A DNA stretch of 64,000 nt from Spongilla lacustris (lineage: Eukaryota > Porifera > Demospongiae > Spongillida > Spongillidae): positions 27,121,092-27,185,091 of the forward strand of contig OX442415.1 of the NCBI GenBank assembly GCA_949361645.1. The letters run 5' to 3'. The position numbers and the translations under genes were made by a program. Shown here in pieces: positions 24,152-37,986 of this stretch. Every line of letters begins with the position of its first letter. Within the stretch, counting starts at the first letter, position 1. The notes beneath the pieces are model-generated. The model was given only the letters and a program-made list of their open reading frames with translations, did no database searches and was not told the origin of the DNA.

Positions 24152-27100
24152 TTCATCATCAACATCATCAACTATTTTACTTCATTTTAGAGTTCCTTTT
24201 ATACACCTTGCCTTGATCCCGCGCGTGCCAATGGTTCTCTGTTACCTTTTCACAGGTCTGGCACCCTTTCATGAGTCCGCCCTCCATAAACTTTTCATTC
24301 ATCCCAGGGTCAACCTTGATCTATGACAGAGAGCCCCTCCCCCTCTCACCCCCAGCCTGGCCATAGCAAGCTGAACTATACAATATGAATGTTACTGACA
24401 TGAAGAAAACGGGCTTGTGATATTGATTTAGAACTGATTTCTAAGGGTCAAAAACAAAAGGTGGAAGAGTTTCATATTACTAATTATAAATTAACATGTT
24501 TCGCTTCCCCCTGGCCCCAGGTTCAATTACCTTGCAACGCCTACATGCATAGTATGCCCACAAGCATGGCCATGGGTTGCAAATAAGACCTTCCCCCCCC
24601 TTCCCTTCCTCTCCCTACATTAATAAAACGGGCATTAATTACATATTGTGTATACGAATTGGAAATGGGTGAATTGTGAGTGTCAGAATTGTGAGTGTCA
24701 ACAAACTAGTGATGTCTCTGAAGATTCAGACGTTCAGTGGTACATTTTAAGGTCTGTATGCTGCAGCTGGTTAACAACCAGCACTTACAGAGGCTGCTAG
24801 CCTCTCTTCTATCCACCCACTGTAACCAACCATACAGTTCCACTATGAGATTCCATTTTTTCATTCTCTCTCTTGCAGTCCACTATAATGTACTACATGT
24901 AGAGCATGCATGCCCGATCCTCCACCACCTATGGACCCGGTGTGGCTAAGGTCACACCACTTCATTAGATGCATGTTCACACGCAGTCTAAGGCTCATGC
25001 AGAATGACGGATACGGTGCCAAGTACATGTATGAATGGATCTGATTTACCTATTCATATAGTGAAATAAAAGCCTAATAACGTACTCATCAAGCTCTGAG
25101 AATGATATTATTCAGCCACTGTTACATGTAGAAAAAAATTACTTGAGAAAACAAGCTTGAATATACACGTGTATCTGTATCTCATACAAATGAACCAAAA
25201 TGATAGGAAACACCAGACAACAAAATTATCAATTGATAAAATGGTCTTAGTGGAAAATTCATGTCAGAATAATAGGCATATTAGCATAGAGGTTGCTAAT
25301 AAGGAAAAGGTGAATATCAACAGATTGAAGGTGTACACTAGCTTGCAGCAAAAAAAGACATTGAAGGTTCAGATGTTCAGTGATACATTTAAATTGGAAG
25401 GAAAATGCGAAGACTTTGATCAGTGTGTGCTCTTATAACAGCCACTGGATTCATCAAACCTGTACAACAGAGAAGATGAACAATTTGATGTAGGTACACC
25501 TTATTTTATATACAATATTTATATACAATGTTCTCTTGTTATTAGGCAGAATCTCTGAATTTGAAAAGTAATAAATCTGTTCTAAGCAAACATCTCATGA
25601 TGTCTCTTTGGGCATAGTATTGGGGATTTACAGGAATTGAACTCCTTTTTACCTTTGTGATGTTATTCAAGTGTACATGTCTTATTTTATGTGTATTGCA
25701 GATAGTGTATACAAAACTGATCTTTCATTTTGTTTGAATCGGGATATCATGCATACCTGACACTTCAGGATGCCGACACAATCTCCATATGGACTGTCAA
25801 AACACTTGCAACTGCATGTTTATTTAAGCTCCCGTTCTGCATGCACAGTTGCAAAGCGTACAGATCAGATAACACCAATTTGGCTCTGCATCTTGAGCTT
25901 GTAAATTTTTAAAAATTTGAATTGATGGATAAAACAGGCTGCTGGAATTGCAATTTATAAACTCAGAAAACTGAGTGAGTTAACTGCAAGGCAAGAGCCC
26001 TGTGTGCCTATTCTTAGCCATATCGAAAACTAGAAAGGGTTTTGAGCAAACCAAGATTCCTCAAATGAGCAATTTAATACAATATAGTTGCTTATGTACA
26101 TAATGCACACTGTATCTACAAGACTTGTGTAATGCAACTTAATGCGAGAATATAAACGTTTATTTTGTTTAAATATAATATGCATAAATTATGTTGAAGC
26201 ATGTGAGCTTGGTCACGTGGCAGAAGGGTATATTGGCCTTGGGAGTGGGAAGATTGGTCAGTCTAGGTCCCAGTGCATGGTTACCTATAAACTTTACCTG
26301 AATTGAATTTGATATGAGTTTCCTTGACAAGACAGATGAAAGCTCCATGCAATATTCAAACTGGGAATTAACTCTTTATGCCCTATTTGTATGTCGTGTT
26401 GTCAGAACAGCTTTTCCCCCTCACTTTGTGAGGGTTTTCCCCCCGGCTGAGGACCAGCCCACCACCTCTAAATAAATTAGGCAATAGCTATTAATGAACT
26501 TGCTATATGTATATGTAGCTGGCCCCTGCTCTGTTGTATGTGTGCATGTGTGTTTTTGAGTAGCTGAGCTCATTTTTATGTATGTTGGAGGTTTTAAACT
26601 TTGTATTGGTGGCGAGGCTATGTTATGTGTCATGCACAGCCTACGCTACACCAATGTAGTGGGTAGGGTTCAAGAGTTATGTGGGAGGCATGTAATATGA
26701 GAAAGTTTATAAAGCATTGTAGTGCATATAGCCATTGATGTTGACTAGGGGTCCCTTATTTCATGGATCCCCAATTTTAGGATGGTGATGGGGGGAGGGG
26801 GTTGGGGTCAATTGGGGGGTGGGATCTTCCCTAAATTGGGACGGGTCACGGGATCCCCAATTTTACTTGGCAAAATGCATACTGTACAAACTCATCGACC
26901 TACCAAATTTTTTACATTGCACCACCAAGTACTATTTGTAAGCATTTGCGTGTCCTGCATAAGGGCTAACTGACTGCAGGAGCTCTTGGCCAAGGTAGTT
27001 AATAAGGTAGTTATTTCTATTATTATTAATAGAAATAACTACCTTATTAATGTTAATAATAATAGAAATAACTACCTTATTAACGTTATGATCCTAATAA

Positions 27101-27420
27101 AAACACTTACATGTACATGCATGGCAAACAGGGTGTAAATGCTTACATTTGGACTTTAGTGTTATTTTTAAACTTTTAATGATTATAATGCATTTTTAGT
27201 ATGGTGCATTGTGTACATGTATATGTAGATCAATATTTGCTTTATTGTTCCCCAATCATCAGTATTCCTCCACAGCCACTTGTATTACGTCCGCCAATAC
27301 TAACCACAATCATACCTGCAGAGCAATCAATGTAGCAATATCCAGAGCTGGGAGTCGTCATTTCATATCTTAATTTGCAAGGAATAGTAGCAGAAACATT
27401 TTGTATTCTGATTCGTCCCA
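24152..27420. other. intergenic; no gene recognised
   Basis: AT-rich, with short open frames that show no family resemblance. Direct repeat of AATTGTGAGTGTCA near 24672-24700; G-rich tract at 26785-26825; hairpin at about 26996-27085. Confidence 0.4.
26996..27085. repeat. short inverted repeats around GGTAGTTATTTCTATTATTA
   Basis: A near-perfect palindrome (AAGGTAGTTATTTCTATT against its complement) is followed by a second right-hand copy of the arm, giving one left arm and two right arms. Confidence 0.7.
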
Positions 27421-27650
27421 CTCATCATCTTGTTACTCCATATGATCTGCCAATTGTTGCTATGAACAAGCTCAAACATACAACTCAGTCTGATGTTCAC
27501 ATACAGCTCTTATAATGCTCATTTTTTGAATAATCATTATTAAGGTATAAACAATCAGCATTAAAGGTGTAATGACATCAGCCAGGAGAGCTATAGGGAA
27601 GGAAGGCTTTTGTGTTACCTGTTTCCATACGAAGCGAAGACCATTAGCGC
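27420..27650 (-). pseudogene. 7TM receptor C-terminal fragment, copy D
   Basis: Matches the last part of the receptor (TM7 and tail: A-x-x-T-P-L-M-L-I-V-x-T-L-I, then the G-x-E-x-x segment), with many substitutions and a broken end at about 27650, where unrelated sequence begins. Confidence 0.65.
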
Positions 27651-27928
27651 CGCGGACCGCGAACTGACTTGAACTAAGTAAGTGACATTTTTCGGACGTA
27701 TCTAAATTGCCGTGCGCGTACTTTCAGGGCGGGCAGTACAGTCCTTCAGCCGTGTCCCCGGACTAATTGTTGATATCATGCAACAAACCCTTTATTTAGT
27801 TAACCTTTGCCCGCGGTCAGACGGTTGGGAAAAGCGAAGGGCAAATGTAGAAGGAAACGAATATCGACTAATCGCGACTTATAAAACCATGCAGAATCAG
27901 TTTAATAAAGGAAATTCTGAAAGCGGTC

Positions 27929-28034
27929 CTAGTCTCGTACCCAGACCCAAATGTACGTAACGTTTTTATAACATCATGTTTTCCTGTAAGCGATAATCAT
28001 CGTTACGTACATTTGGGTCTGGGTACGAGACTAG
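27929..28034. mobile_element. 106-bp perfect-armed hairpin (mini-MITE)
   Basis: Starts CTAGTCTCGTACCCAGACCC and ends with its exact reverse complement; the inverted arms run about 34-36 bp and enclose about 35 bp. A diverged single arm, TTTGAGTCTGGGCACGATAC, sits at about 33330-33350. Confidence 0.7.
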
Positions 28035-28412
28035 TTCGTTCCCGTCCCCGCCCGCATGATATTTTAAAATATTACTTCTTCCATTATTCTATTTATTCAA
28101 ATAGAAAAGAATTTTTTTCCCATTTTTTAAAATGTTGTTTGGAAGTAAAAGTCACATGCAATGGAAGAAACCCTTGTGAATAGCTCCGTCTTTGACTCTA
28201 GCTGTGAAACAACAATAATATCTTGGAAAGTATATTGTATAAACTTATTATTTCTCTTTTTAATTACTTATCATCTAATTGTATGTATTTCATGTTTTTA
28301 TTAATTTAATTGGCTGTTGCTTATTTTTGGACTAATTAGAAATGTCTATTAAAATAAACTAATCCTTCAAGGATTGTACGATGTGGTAGTAATGATGACC
28401 AGAGGCGTAGGA

Positions 28413-28449
<37 letters not shown>

Positions 28450-28741
28450 AGGGGCCCCCCCAATCTTATAGGTGGGTGGGCCGACGTATACTTCGGCCCC
28501 CCCAATGTTATCCCTTTAGTTTAACTCACCGGTACTTAGTAGTTAGTACCCGTAACTACGTCTACTTCATTACCCGCGCTCTGTACTGTAACGGTTAAAA
28601 AAAAAATGGAATTGTTATTGGACCGTATATGCTCTATTAAATTTGGCCACGGAAACCGCTTAATGAAATCAATTCTATCCCGTTTCAAACTGACGTCGCA
28701 AGTCCCTCATTTGCTCCAGGACCATTTGTTGCAGGTCACTC

Positions 28742-29152
28742 ATGTGTTCCTGGCCCATCTGTTGTAGGTCCATCACATGTTCCTGGCCCATCTGTTGCAG
28801 CCTTGCAGGTCCATCATGTGTTATTAGCCCATCTGTTGCAGGTCCCTCATGTCTTCCAGGATCATCTGTTGCAGGTCCCTCATGTCTTCCAGGACCATCT
28901 GTTGCAGACCCTGAGTTTCAGGATCATGCACCTGTTGCAGGTACTAATACAGTCCTACATACAAGCCCTTCATGTAGTGAAGAAACATTACAACTTGCTT
29001 CTCTTAAATCATCAAGCACTTCTAAAACATTATACAAGACTGTAGAAAACGAGTATTCGAAGAATGTGACAAAGAAACTGTTGAATTCACCCCCGAATTG
29101 TCAGGCTTTATGTTGTACCAATGACACATCTCCATTTCAAACTATATACTGA
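28742..29152 (+). CDS. 136-codon ORF with C-x-P-G-P-S-V-A repeats inside the hAT element
   Basis: Open frame over degenerate direct repeats (about 30 bp) with the pattern G-P-S-x-x-x-G-P-S-V-A. It may be what remains of the transposase N-terminal region, or a chance frame over repeats. I recognise no domain. Low confidence as a gene. Confidence 0.25.
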   Translation: MCSWPICCRSITCSWPICCSLAGPSCVISPSVAGPSCLPGSSVAGPSCLPGPSVADPEFQDHAPVAGTNTVLHTSPSCSEETLQLASLKSSSTSKTLYKTVENEYSKNVTKKLLNSPPNCQALCCTNDTSPFQTIY

Positions 29153-29334
29153 TGCTGCATGGAATTCGTGCTAATTAATTGCTTGCGAATTCTTCCAGAT
29201 CTTGTGAAGTCTAACGCACTATATGGCCTCTCACTAAAGAGTGCGACCTCAATTCGTACGATATGTGATATATATATATTCAATGAATCTCTTGTGATCA
29301 AGAATATGTTTAGCGAAGTTCATTCATTGCTATG

Positions 29335-29542
29335 ACCATTCCTGTAACTTCGGCAACTGCTGAGAGAATATTTTCAGTCCTATGGCGCATGAAAACATAT
29401 TTTTAAAAGATCTTCCATGACACAAGAGAGGCTAAAAAATGTTATGCTTTTGCATATTTATAAAGAATTAACTGATGAAACCAACTTGGAAGAAATAGCT
29501 CAAAATTTTTCAACAGCAAATGACATGAGTACAGATCTATAA
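29335..29542 (+). pseudogene. hAT transposase C-terminal dimerisation domain remnant
   Basis: Reads P-V-T-S-A-T-A-E-R-I-F-S-V-L then, after a one-base frameshift at about 29400-29405, S-M-T-Q-E-R-L-K-N-V-M-L-L-H-I. This is the conserved hAT C-terminal motif. Translation ends at TAA 29540-29542. It assigns the CAGNGGCG-ended elements in this window to hAT. Confidence 0.8.
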
Positions 29543-29879
29543 GGATTAATTTCTTTGGATCAAACAAGTGGCGCCAATATACAACAATTCAATTGACATT
29601 GCTATTTAGGTTTTTAATATGATTGGCTACATTGATATATCACAATCATGGATCGCATTGAACTGGTTGCCTGCTGCATGTAGATGCATATGACTGGCAA
29701 TTTAAAATGTAGCTAATGATTTTTTACGAAGTCGGCCCCCCCAATCTTAAATACGTTCCTATACGCCTCTGAATGACATAAAGCAGCATGTGTCCAACCA
29801 TTTCCTTGATAATAGGGACATCACCAGAAAAGATGTACTCTGTGGATAGTTTCCGTAAGTCTGTTATAATGATGTCCTG

Positions 29880-30251
29880 GACTGCTCCGAGGGGAAGTAT
29901 ATATGTACATTGCGAGGTACGCAAAACAAAGCATCCTAGTGAGGTTCGACTTGTTTTTCCACGTTGTATAAGTGTACAGCATGCCAAGAACAGTGGTATG
30001 ATGCTATGTTGTAATGAGTGTGGTATGTGGCGACTGATTTATGCTTCGCAAAAACTTAAAGCTCAAGAGAAGCAGTTGCTTGAACATGCTCTGGGTGGCT
30101 TGTGTTTTTCTTGTCGTTCCTTACTATACAGGATGCAGAACTGCCTGAAGGTTTGCAAGATGTAGTGTTTGTAACCAATTCAAGCTTTCCTCAGTGTGAT
30201 GACTGCAGTTCGAAGCCAAAGAATCCCCGTAGAAGTACTAAGAAGAAGTGA
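29880..30251 (+). pseudogene. Cys-rich zinc-ribbon-like fragment of a transposon-associated protein family
   Basis: Contains Q-H-A-K-N-S-G-M followed by C-C-N-E-C-G-M-W-R-L-I-Y, then L-E-H-A-L and a later C-x-x-C; a final segment in a different frame reads F-P-Q-C-D-D-C and ends in basic residues. The CNECGMWR pattern recalls an uncharacterised family common in sponge and coral genomes (from memory). Frameshifts and a missing middle suggest a relic. It abuts the hAT element. Confidence 0.45.
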
Positions 30252-32270
30252 TTGTTAGTATTGAGAACGTATATTTCCTGCGAGTATTTTATTAATTGTA
30301 TGTCCGGCAGACTACATATTCACATTCCTTACCGTCCCATGCACTCCATGCACGTAAAAACACGAGGCATCTCGCATTTATAGTGTTATAATTGCTAGTT
30401 ACCTACTAATATGTATGTACATGTGAAGCATTCGAACGCATCACACGTTCATATATAATATTCATGTATACAATGAATTGTGACATCATGCACTTCCTGT
30501 AATGGATAATGGAAATGGAGCCGCCCGCCCGCATCCTCTACAGTCTATAGACCGGACGGGAACCAACTTTGCAATTCAAAGTGGCCTTATGTACTACGAC
30601 TAAATGCATAGAATAGACCGAATAGGTAATCGCGAATAATCAATTGAATAACCTGAAAATCGGTTACCCACCCTAACGTGCTTGGTTCGTATATGTCTGC
30701 ATCTGCTCTTGGCGCTTCTGCATGCAGCTTGTATACATGACCAAGAGAAGAAAAAACAGCAGGTTTAATCCTTGCCTTTGCTACTGAAAGGATGCAATGA
30801 TAAGGATGCTATATACTGTTAATACATACTGATTTGCTATACAATGCATGCATGCAGTGGAAAGTCTACAAAACAAAGCTGTCAAAATAATGCAGAGATA
30901 TGATAAGCTATATGTCAGTATACAACTTGAACCGTTTGGTAAAAGGAACAGTATTTACTTGGGGCCCAAGAACATCATGCAATGGAAGCCACTTATTTCA
31001 GTGGATAAAGCATGCTATTTTTTTTCTTTTGATATAATCAGTTTCACTTGCTGTGCACTTACTATCATGAAATCAAGGTGCATGCTCGTATCTACCAAGT
31101 GCCAACTTGTGTATTTGATTCACAATTCACAATACGCGGGATTAATAGAACTGTAACGCGTTGAAAATTCTGATTGGGGTGATCGATTAGTAGAGCCGTT
31201 GACATGTAGCGCGTAACACAGTGGAGAAAATAATAACAAAAAAAAAAAAAAACGTGTTTACATTATTGAACAGGTTGCACAAGTTTAGCGAAACTGCTGA
31301 ATAAATTCATTCTTGCAACATTTGTTGTCATATAGTTTATCAACATAACACTGCAATCAGATTTGTAATATCATTCACCATTTTCCCAAAATACTTACTA
31401 ATGCCAAAATATTGAAAATAAATTATGTTAAGTTCATGCATGCAGCTCCACGATTTCGTTGTTGAAGATTTTCTTCTCACAAAGCTCAACTTGCCTTCCC
31501 TCAACTCAACTCCCATCTGTTAAACGTTAAACCTGCCCTCGAAACTGTGATAGACTCCTCGCTTCAAAAAGGTGGGTTCAGACAGCGTGTATCACTGAAT
31601 GATTTCCGCGGAACCCCTGCATGACCCATGCCAGCTATGTTATGTGCATATTATTGTGTAATATGAGTGTGTATATAGAAAGCTAGAAACGTACCTGTCC
31701 AACGTCCATGCATCAGTTTCTGCGAGAGTCGATTAGCTTACACAGTCACGCGTACGTCGGATGTGCTATATACTGCATGCATGCATGCACGTACATATAC
31801 CTGCTACAGCCTACACGCTCCTGGTTAGATCCCGCATTGGTATTGTATAATATTGTCATACTGTTTTCATGTGTAAGACAATACCAGTAGGCAATATATA
31901 CTAGCATGCCGAAGACGATGCGAATCAGTGCAGGAAATTAAGACATGCGAATGCGGTGCGAATGCAGGAAAAGATTAGGGTTTGCCGTTTGAGGGTTTAT
32001 GGTATAGGGTGCATGCAAGGTGCAGAAGACGCCGACGCCGAATCCGGGGGTCAAATTGCACACGCGGTGCTGTCTAATTTTTTTTTTTTTTCGGCTCGTC
32101 CCCAGTCCGCCTCTCGGACGTGTACTGCGCGTCACACTGTAACGCCTAAGTCATACGCTCTTTGAACACATGCTATGAAGCCATGCGGCAGAGATATAAT
32201 TATATGTTATTAATTTTTATAATAAATTTAATTCAATGCATATGCGCATAATTATAATTATATATTACCT
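30252..32270. other. intergenic; no gene recognised
   Basis: Contains an AATCGGTTACCCACCC fragment near 30655, poly-A near 31238-31252 and many GCATGC/TACATGTA palindromes. No conserved frame. Confidence 0.4.
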
Positions 32271-32316
32271 ACCACCTAGACTAAATAATATATCAGTAGC
32301 CTGTGTCTGAGATGGC

Positions 32317-32990
32317 CTATGAAAGAAGAGCCCTCACATTTGCCCTAACAAGGGTCATGCTCAACCTCTGATATAGGGCTGTGACAGATGCAGACTTTGA
32401 GCAGTTCTGACGTGTTGCCAAGCGAGAGGCTAGCTGTGATATTGCCCACTTTGCTTCAGTGCCCCAACACCCATAGGTCTCCACAGCTATTGGGATGCAT
32501 ACCCAACCCAGTTCTACACATTTGGAGTCATTGGCCTTATGCTTCCTCTCCTCTGCTGCAAAGCCTGCAGACCCTGCTGTCACACTCGCTTCAGGTAAAT
32601 TACTTGAGGTTAGCGGTGATGTGACAGTAAAGTCAAATGCAGCAGGCTTTCCCATCATCCAGTTTGCTGCCAGGACATCAGCTGGTCGCGTGTGGCGCTC
32701 CTCAGATGTAAAGCCATACCCAACCTCCACCTGAGCACTTATGCAGGCTCTCCTACATGACTCTGCAAATACATCCCGGAGCCTGTTGTGACGAATGACC
32801 ACATCGCCCCCATGCTTGCATGTCAAAGCATGATGGCCTAAAGGGTCCAAAGAATGGGCTGGACAGTGAGGACATGTGGCACCCTGAGAGCCTGAGATAC
32901 TAACACCAAGCCACCATTGTATGGCTGCTTGGAACTCAGAAGGCTCCAACTGCAGATTGAGACCAGGAGAAGGAGCTGTGGAAAGCCATT
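32317..32990 (-). pseudogene. non-LTR-type retrotransposon ORF, C-terminal region only (5' truncated)
   Basis: Open for about 210 codons from Met at 32949, with homologous sequence extending upstream to about 32990. Key features are S-E-F-Q-A-A-I-Q-W-W-L-G, a C-P-H-C-P knuckle followed by D-P-L-G-H-H-A-L-T-C-K-H-G-G-D, then R-H-N-R-L-R-D-V-F, and near the end Y-Q-R-L-S-M-T-L-V-R-A-N-V-R-A. I recall this as the region downstream of the RT domain in an invertebrate retroelement family whose RT portion is at 62.1-64 kb here. The truncation fits a dead-on-arrival 3' copy. Confidence 0.72.
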
Positions 32991-33438
32991 ATCATATATA
33001 CATTATATAATTATATTGCAATTCTTGTCTGCATGTCCATAGATGCGCACGTGAGGCATTCCGCGCACTTAGATGGCTGTCCCAAGACCCTCATGACGTA
33101 ACGATTATCGGTATAATCGATACTCGTTACGTCATGTCAGCCTTGGGATGCAGCTAAGGGTGACATCATTGCTGAACTATAATGGTGACTGGAATCAACT
33201 ATGGTGGTCACATCATAATTGGTAGTCACTAGAGAATGTAGCCAGAGACCTGGCACAATATCGCCAACAGAACGTAATGTACGGGAGAAAATAATTCCAG
33301 GAATCGCGGGCCATGACGATGCTTACGTAAGTTTGAGTCTGGGCACGATACTAGACCAAAGGCAGCAGTGCATGCTTTAATTTTTTGTTTTATGGTTATG
33401 AATGCATGCTAACTTATTGTGCTCAATTTTGCTTAGAT
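32991..33438. other. 5' flank of the 7TM receptor gene
   Basis: Contains an imperfect palindrome around 33096-33140 (ATGACGTAACG against CGTTACGTCAT). A possible splice acceptor (GCTTAG, ending 33436) lies two bases before the receptor ATG, so a 5' non-coding exon may exist upstream. Confidence 0.45.
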
Positions 33439-34422
33439 ATGGCAGACAATGGATCAGAGTGTGTCATGACAGATACCCAGATAAAGATAACTAACATCGT
33501 CTACACAAGTTTGTCATTTCTCTCCTTCATTGCTGGGCTGGTGTCACTTATCCTCAATCAGTGTCAATGCTACCGTTACAAGAACAAGTATCAATTTGAT
33601 CCAATAGGGCAAATATGCCTTTTTGCCTTAGCTGTATATTCGACTTTTGAGCTATATGAATCTTTCCAATGGATTCTGCTGTTTCATGATGCTGTGGGCT
33701 GTACAGTGTTAGGAGCAATCAGGGAGTATATCCTTGTTAGTCTACTAACCATTGTGGCCTTCTTTGGAATCCACCTACTCTTGGTGATGACACACCCCAA
33801 GTGCCTACAGGTCATACAGGAAGAGAAGCAGAAAAAGTGCACAATGCTTCTAAGGATATACTTTATCACCTCGTTATCAGTGCCTGTGTTGATTGTACCA
33901 TGGCCATTCATCACAATCAAATACGGAAAGGATGAATATCTTTGCTGGTTTGCAGACACTGACCACTGCCAAACTTCTGTGGTAGATGTAGTTACTCGCT
34001 TGCTGATGTGGCAATTTCTGGCTGTTCTTGTGTTCCTATTTTCGTCAGTGGTGGTTATATTTGCCTTTTGTCAATACTGTGTACACAAGTCAGTCTCATA
34101 TGGACATAAATCAACACCAAATGAAAATCTCACTTCCTTGGTTTCAATACTGATTTTTTTCATTCTAGCTGTTGTAGCTAGTGGTGCCATTTTCGTACAT
34201 CAACAGATCACAAGAAAGTTTGACTTCCCAATAGATCTCATAGCTGCTATCCTGTTACCTTTCATGCTGATTGTTCATACCTTGATCATAAATATTCGAA
34301 AAGTGAGCATCATTATAGGAGCTGGACGTGAACATTATGTGTTTGAGTCCTTAGCAACAAATGGCAGATCATATGGAGCAACAAACACAAATTTCACCCT
34401 ACCTGATGATGAGTGGGACTGA
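33439..34422 (+). CDS. seven-transmembrane receptor (GPCR-like), intact copy
   Basis: 327 residues in one exon, from M-A-D-N-G-S at 33439 to TGA 34420-34422. I prefer this Met to the in-frame one at 33385 because copy B has the same start context (TTAGATATGGCA) and a splice acceptor lies just before it. Seven hydrophobic segments are visible: TM1 near residues 16-35, TM2 about 53-75, TM3 about 93-113, TM4 about 136-158, TM5 about 186-212, TM6 about 229-250, TM7 about 262-285. Extracellular cysteines before TM3 (D-A-V-G-C) and in loop 2 (Y-L-C-W) could form the usual GPCR disulfide; C-W in loop 2 recalls adhesion and cAMP-receptor-like classes. The N-terminus is short and the tail ends D-D-E-W-D. 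Ligand and G protein unknown. It is the only intact member of four copies here. Confidence 0.8.
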   Translation: MADNGSECVMTDTQIKITNIVYTSLSFLSFIAGLVSLILNQCQCYRYKNKYQFDPIGQICLFALAVYSTFELYESFQWILLFHDAVGCTVLGAIREYILVSLLTIVAFFGIHLLLVMTHPKCLQVIQEEKQKKCTMLLRIYFITSLSVPVLIVPWPFITIKYGKDEYLCWFADTDHCQTSVVDVVTRLLMWQFLAVLVFLFSSVVVIFAFCQYCVHKSVSYGHKSTPNENLTSLVSILIFFILAVVASGAIFVHQQITRKFDFPIDLIAAILLPFMLIVHTLIINIRKVSIIIGAGREHYVFESLATNGRSYGATNTNFTLPDDEWD

Positions 34423-36075
34423 TCAGAACACAGTTCTGACACCATAGTGCACATTGTTTTGAAGTATAATATCTGTAATGTATCTTAATGCACAGATATG
34501 AAAGAAAACTGTAAGCTCATATGTGATCATATCATTTATTCTTATTCTGTATTTTACACCAATTTCATTTTCATGTGTGCAACTCAACAGGATGTTACAT
34601 CATTGTGAAGTATTTAATTCAGCAGCATGTTATACATGCATATATAAAATTTATAATATAATCAATATATACATAACTGATTTGGTGGTATTTACATATA
34701 GGTAATATCCCCACAGTGTAGCCTCTAGCAATGTACAAATGCTAATCAAAATCATATTAGAGTGCAAAGTTTTTGTTCCAATGTTATGGTTGAGTGACAT
34801 CTGAGGGGTTCTCACACTTGGGCTGCTACTCCTATTGAAGATAGCATTAAAGAGAGAGATGGACTCAGGATTGTAGTGTAAAAATCTTATTAATACTGAG
34901 CTACTGTGGAGCCACACTGTGATATGCATAGGCAGGCTACAAGGAATATTCCATATGACCTGCATGGAACATATGAACAGAATAGTAGGTTTCTGCCTTG
35001 GCTCTAACACTACACAAGAGGCAATTGAAAGGATTGTAAATTCATACACTCAAAACAGAAAGTAGTGATAGATTTTGACCAAGGTGCTAAAACATCATGC
35101 GTAAAACTGAGATATGTTGAGAATCATGCATATACTGCTAAGGCAACCTAAGGAAGTGTCACAAACTATATTCAGAAACAAACTCAATGGCAGCAATTTA
35201 ATGGATGGCATGGTACATATTGCATTATATTTTGTGACATGAAACACAATCATAATATTGCAATTGTGCACAATATATATATACCATAGCCCATACACAT
35301 GTACAGTGTCTGGCTAGTATGTCCAAGGTTTATTGTTCGTGGATGGCAATATATATCAGCACCACTGACAAACACTCTTATAATGAAAAAATGAACTAAT
35401 GAGGCTTGTATCTTATCAATAATTTGCCGACTATTGTAGAATAATGGCAAAAGCATGTACATATACTGTTATTTTGTTTCCAGATGACATTAAAATTAAG
35501 CTATGCTCTTTGAGACATTCTGAGATCAAATGATGAATTCCTAAAGTTCACAATTGAGGAATGGGTTTGTGACCTGTATTGGTACACAGCAGCTCGAAAA
35601 AGAGAGTCATAGAGCTGAACATAACTTTGTTTGGTTACATTCACTAAATCGTTGTGAAAAAAAATCACTAGTTTTGCATGAAGAGTGACTTACAATGTAC
35701 TACAACTTTTGCAATTCATATGCCATGCAGGTCTAACTTATGCATGTACACATGAATGGATGGAAGGTTGCCATGCACGAACAATGGAATTAGAAAAGTA
35801 CAAGTGTGCCAACAGAAGCTATACAGGCCATTATGCAATCATAATATGACAGCTACATATAAATACTATTCACACATGCTGACATCATTGTATGTATGCC
35901 ATGACACTTACCAAATATAATGTGCTAGCAATCCTCATTAGCAATGCATTTGATGCCAGATTAGGAGCACACACAATACATTTATAACAGGTCACACAAT
36001 ATTGCATAATGCAACACTGCCTATTTCAATCAGTTCATCCTGGCATGGTCTGTTTTCCACAATTCATCCAATGTG
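34423..36075. other. 3' flank and intergenic; no gene recognised
   Basis: AT-rich sequence between the convergent receptor gene (+) and GH31 copy C (-). No conserved frame. Confidence 0.4.

Positions 36076-37986
<1,911 letters not shown>

Larger units (their letters stand above)
28400..29771. mobile_element. internally deleted hAT transposon with transposase remnant
   Basis: Ends CAGAGGCGTAGGAACC and CGTTCCTATACGCCTCTG are inverted. Flanks are GATGAC (28394-28399) and AATGAC (29772-29777), a 6-bp duplication with one mismatch. A G run of about 30 follows the left end. It contains a hAT C-terminal dimerisation remnant at 29335-29542. Confidence 0.8.

Noticed and set aside
24737..25438. Short open frames (70-93 codons) in the 24-26 kb intergenic stretch
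   Set aside because: No family resemblance, and of a size expected by chance in AT-rich DNA.
33385..33438. Upstream in-frame Met extension of the 7TM receptor
   Set aside because: A splice acceptor-like TTGCTTAG lies between it and M-A-D-N-G-S, and copy B conserves the start context at the later Met.
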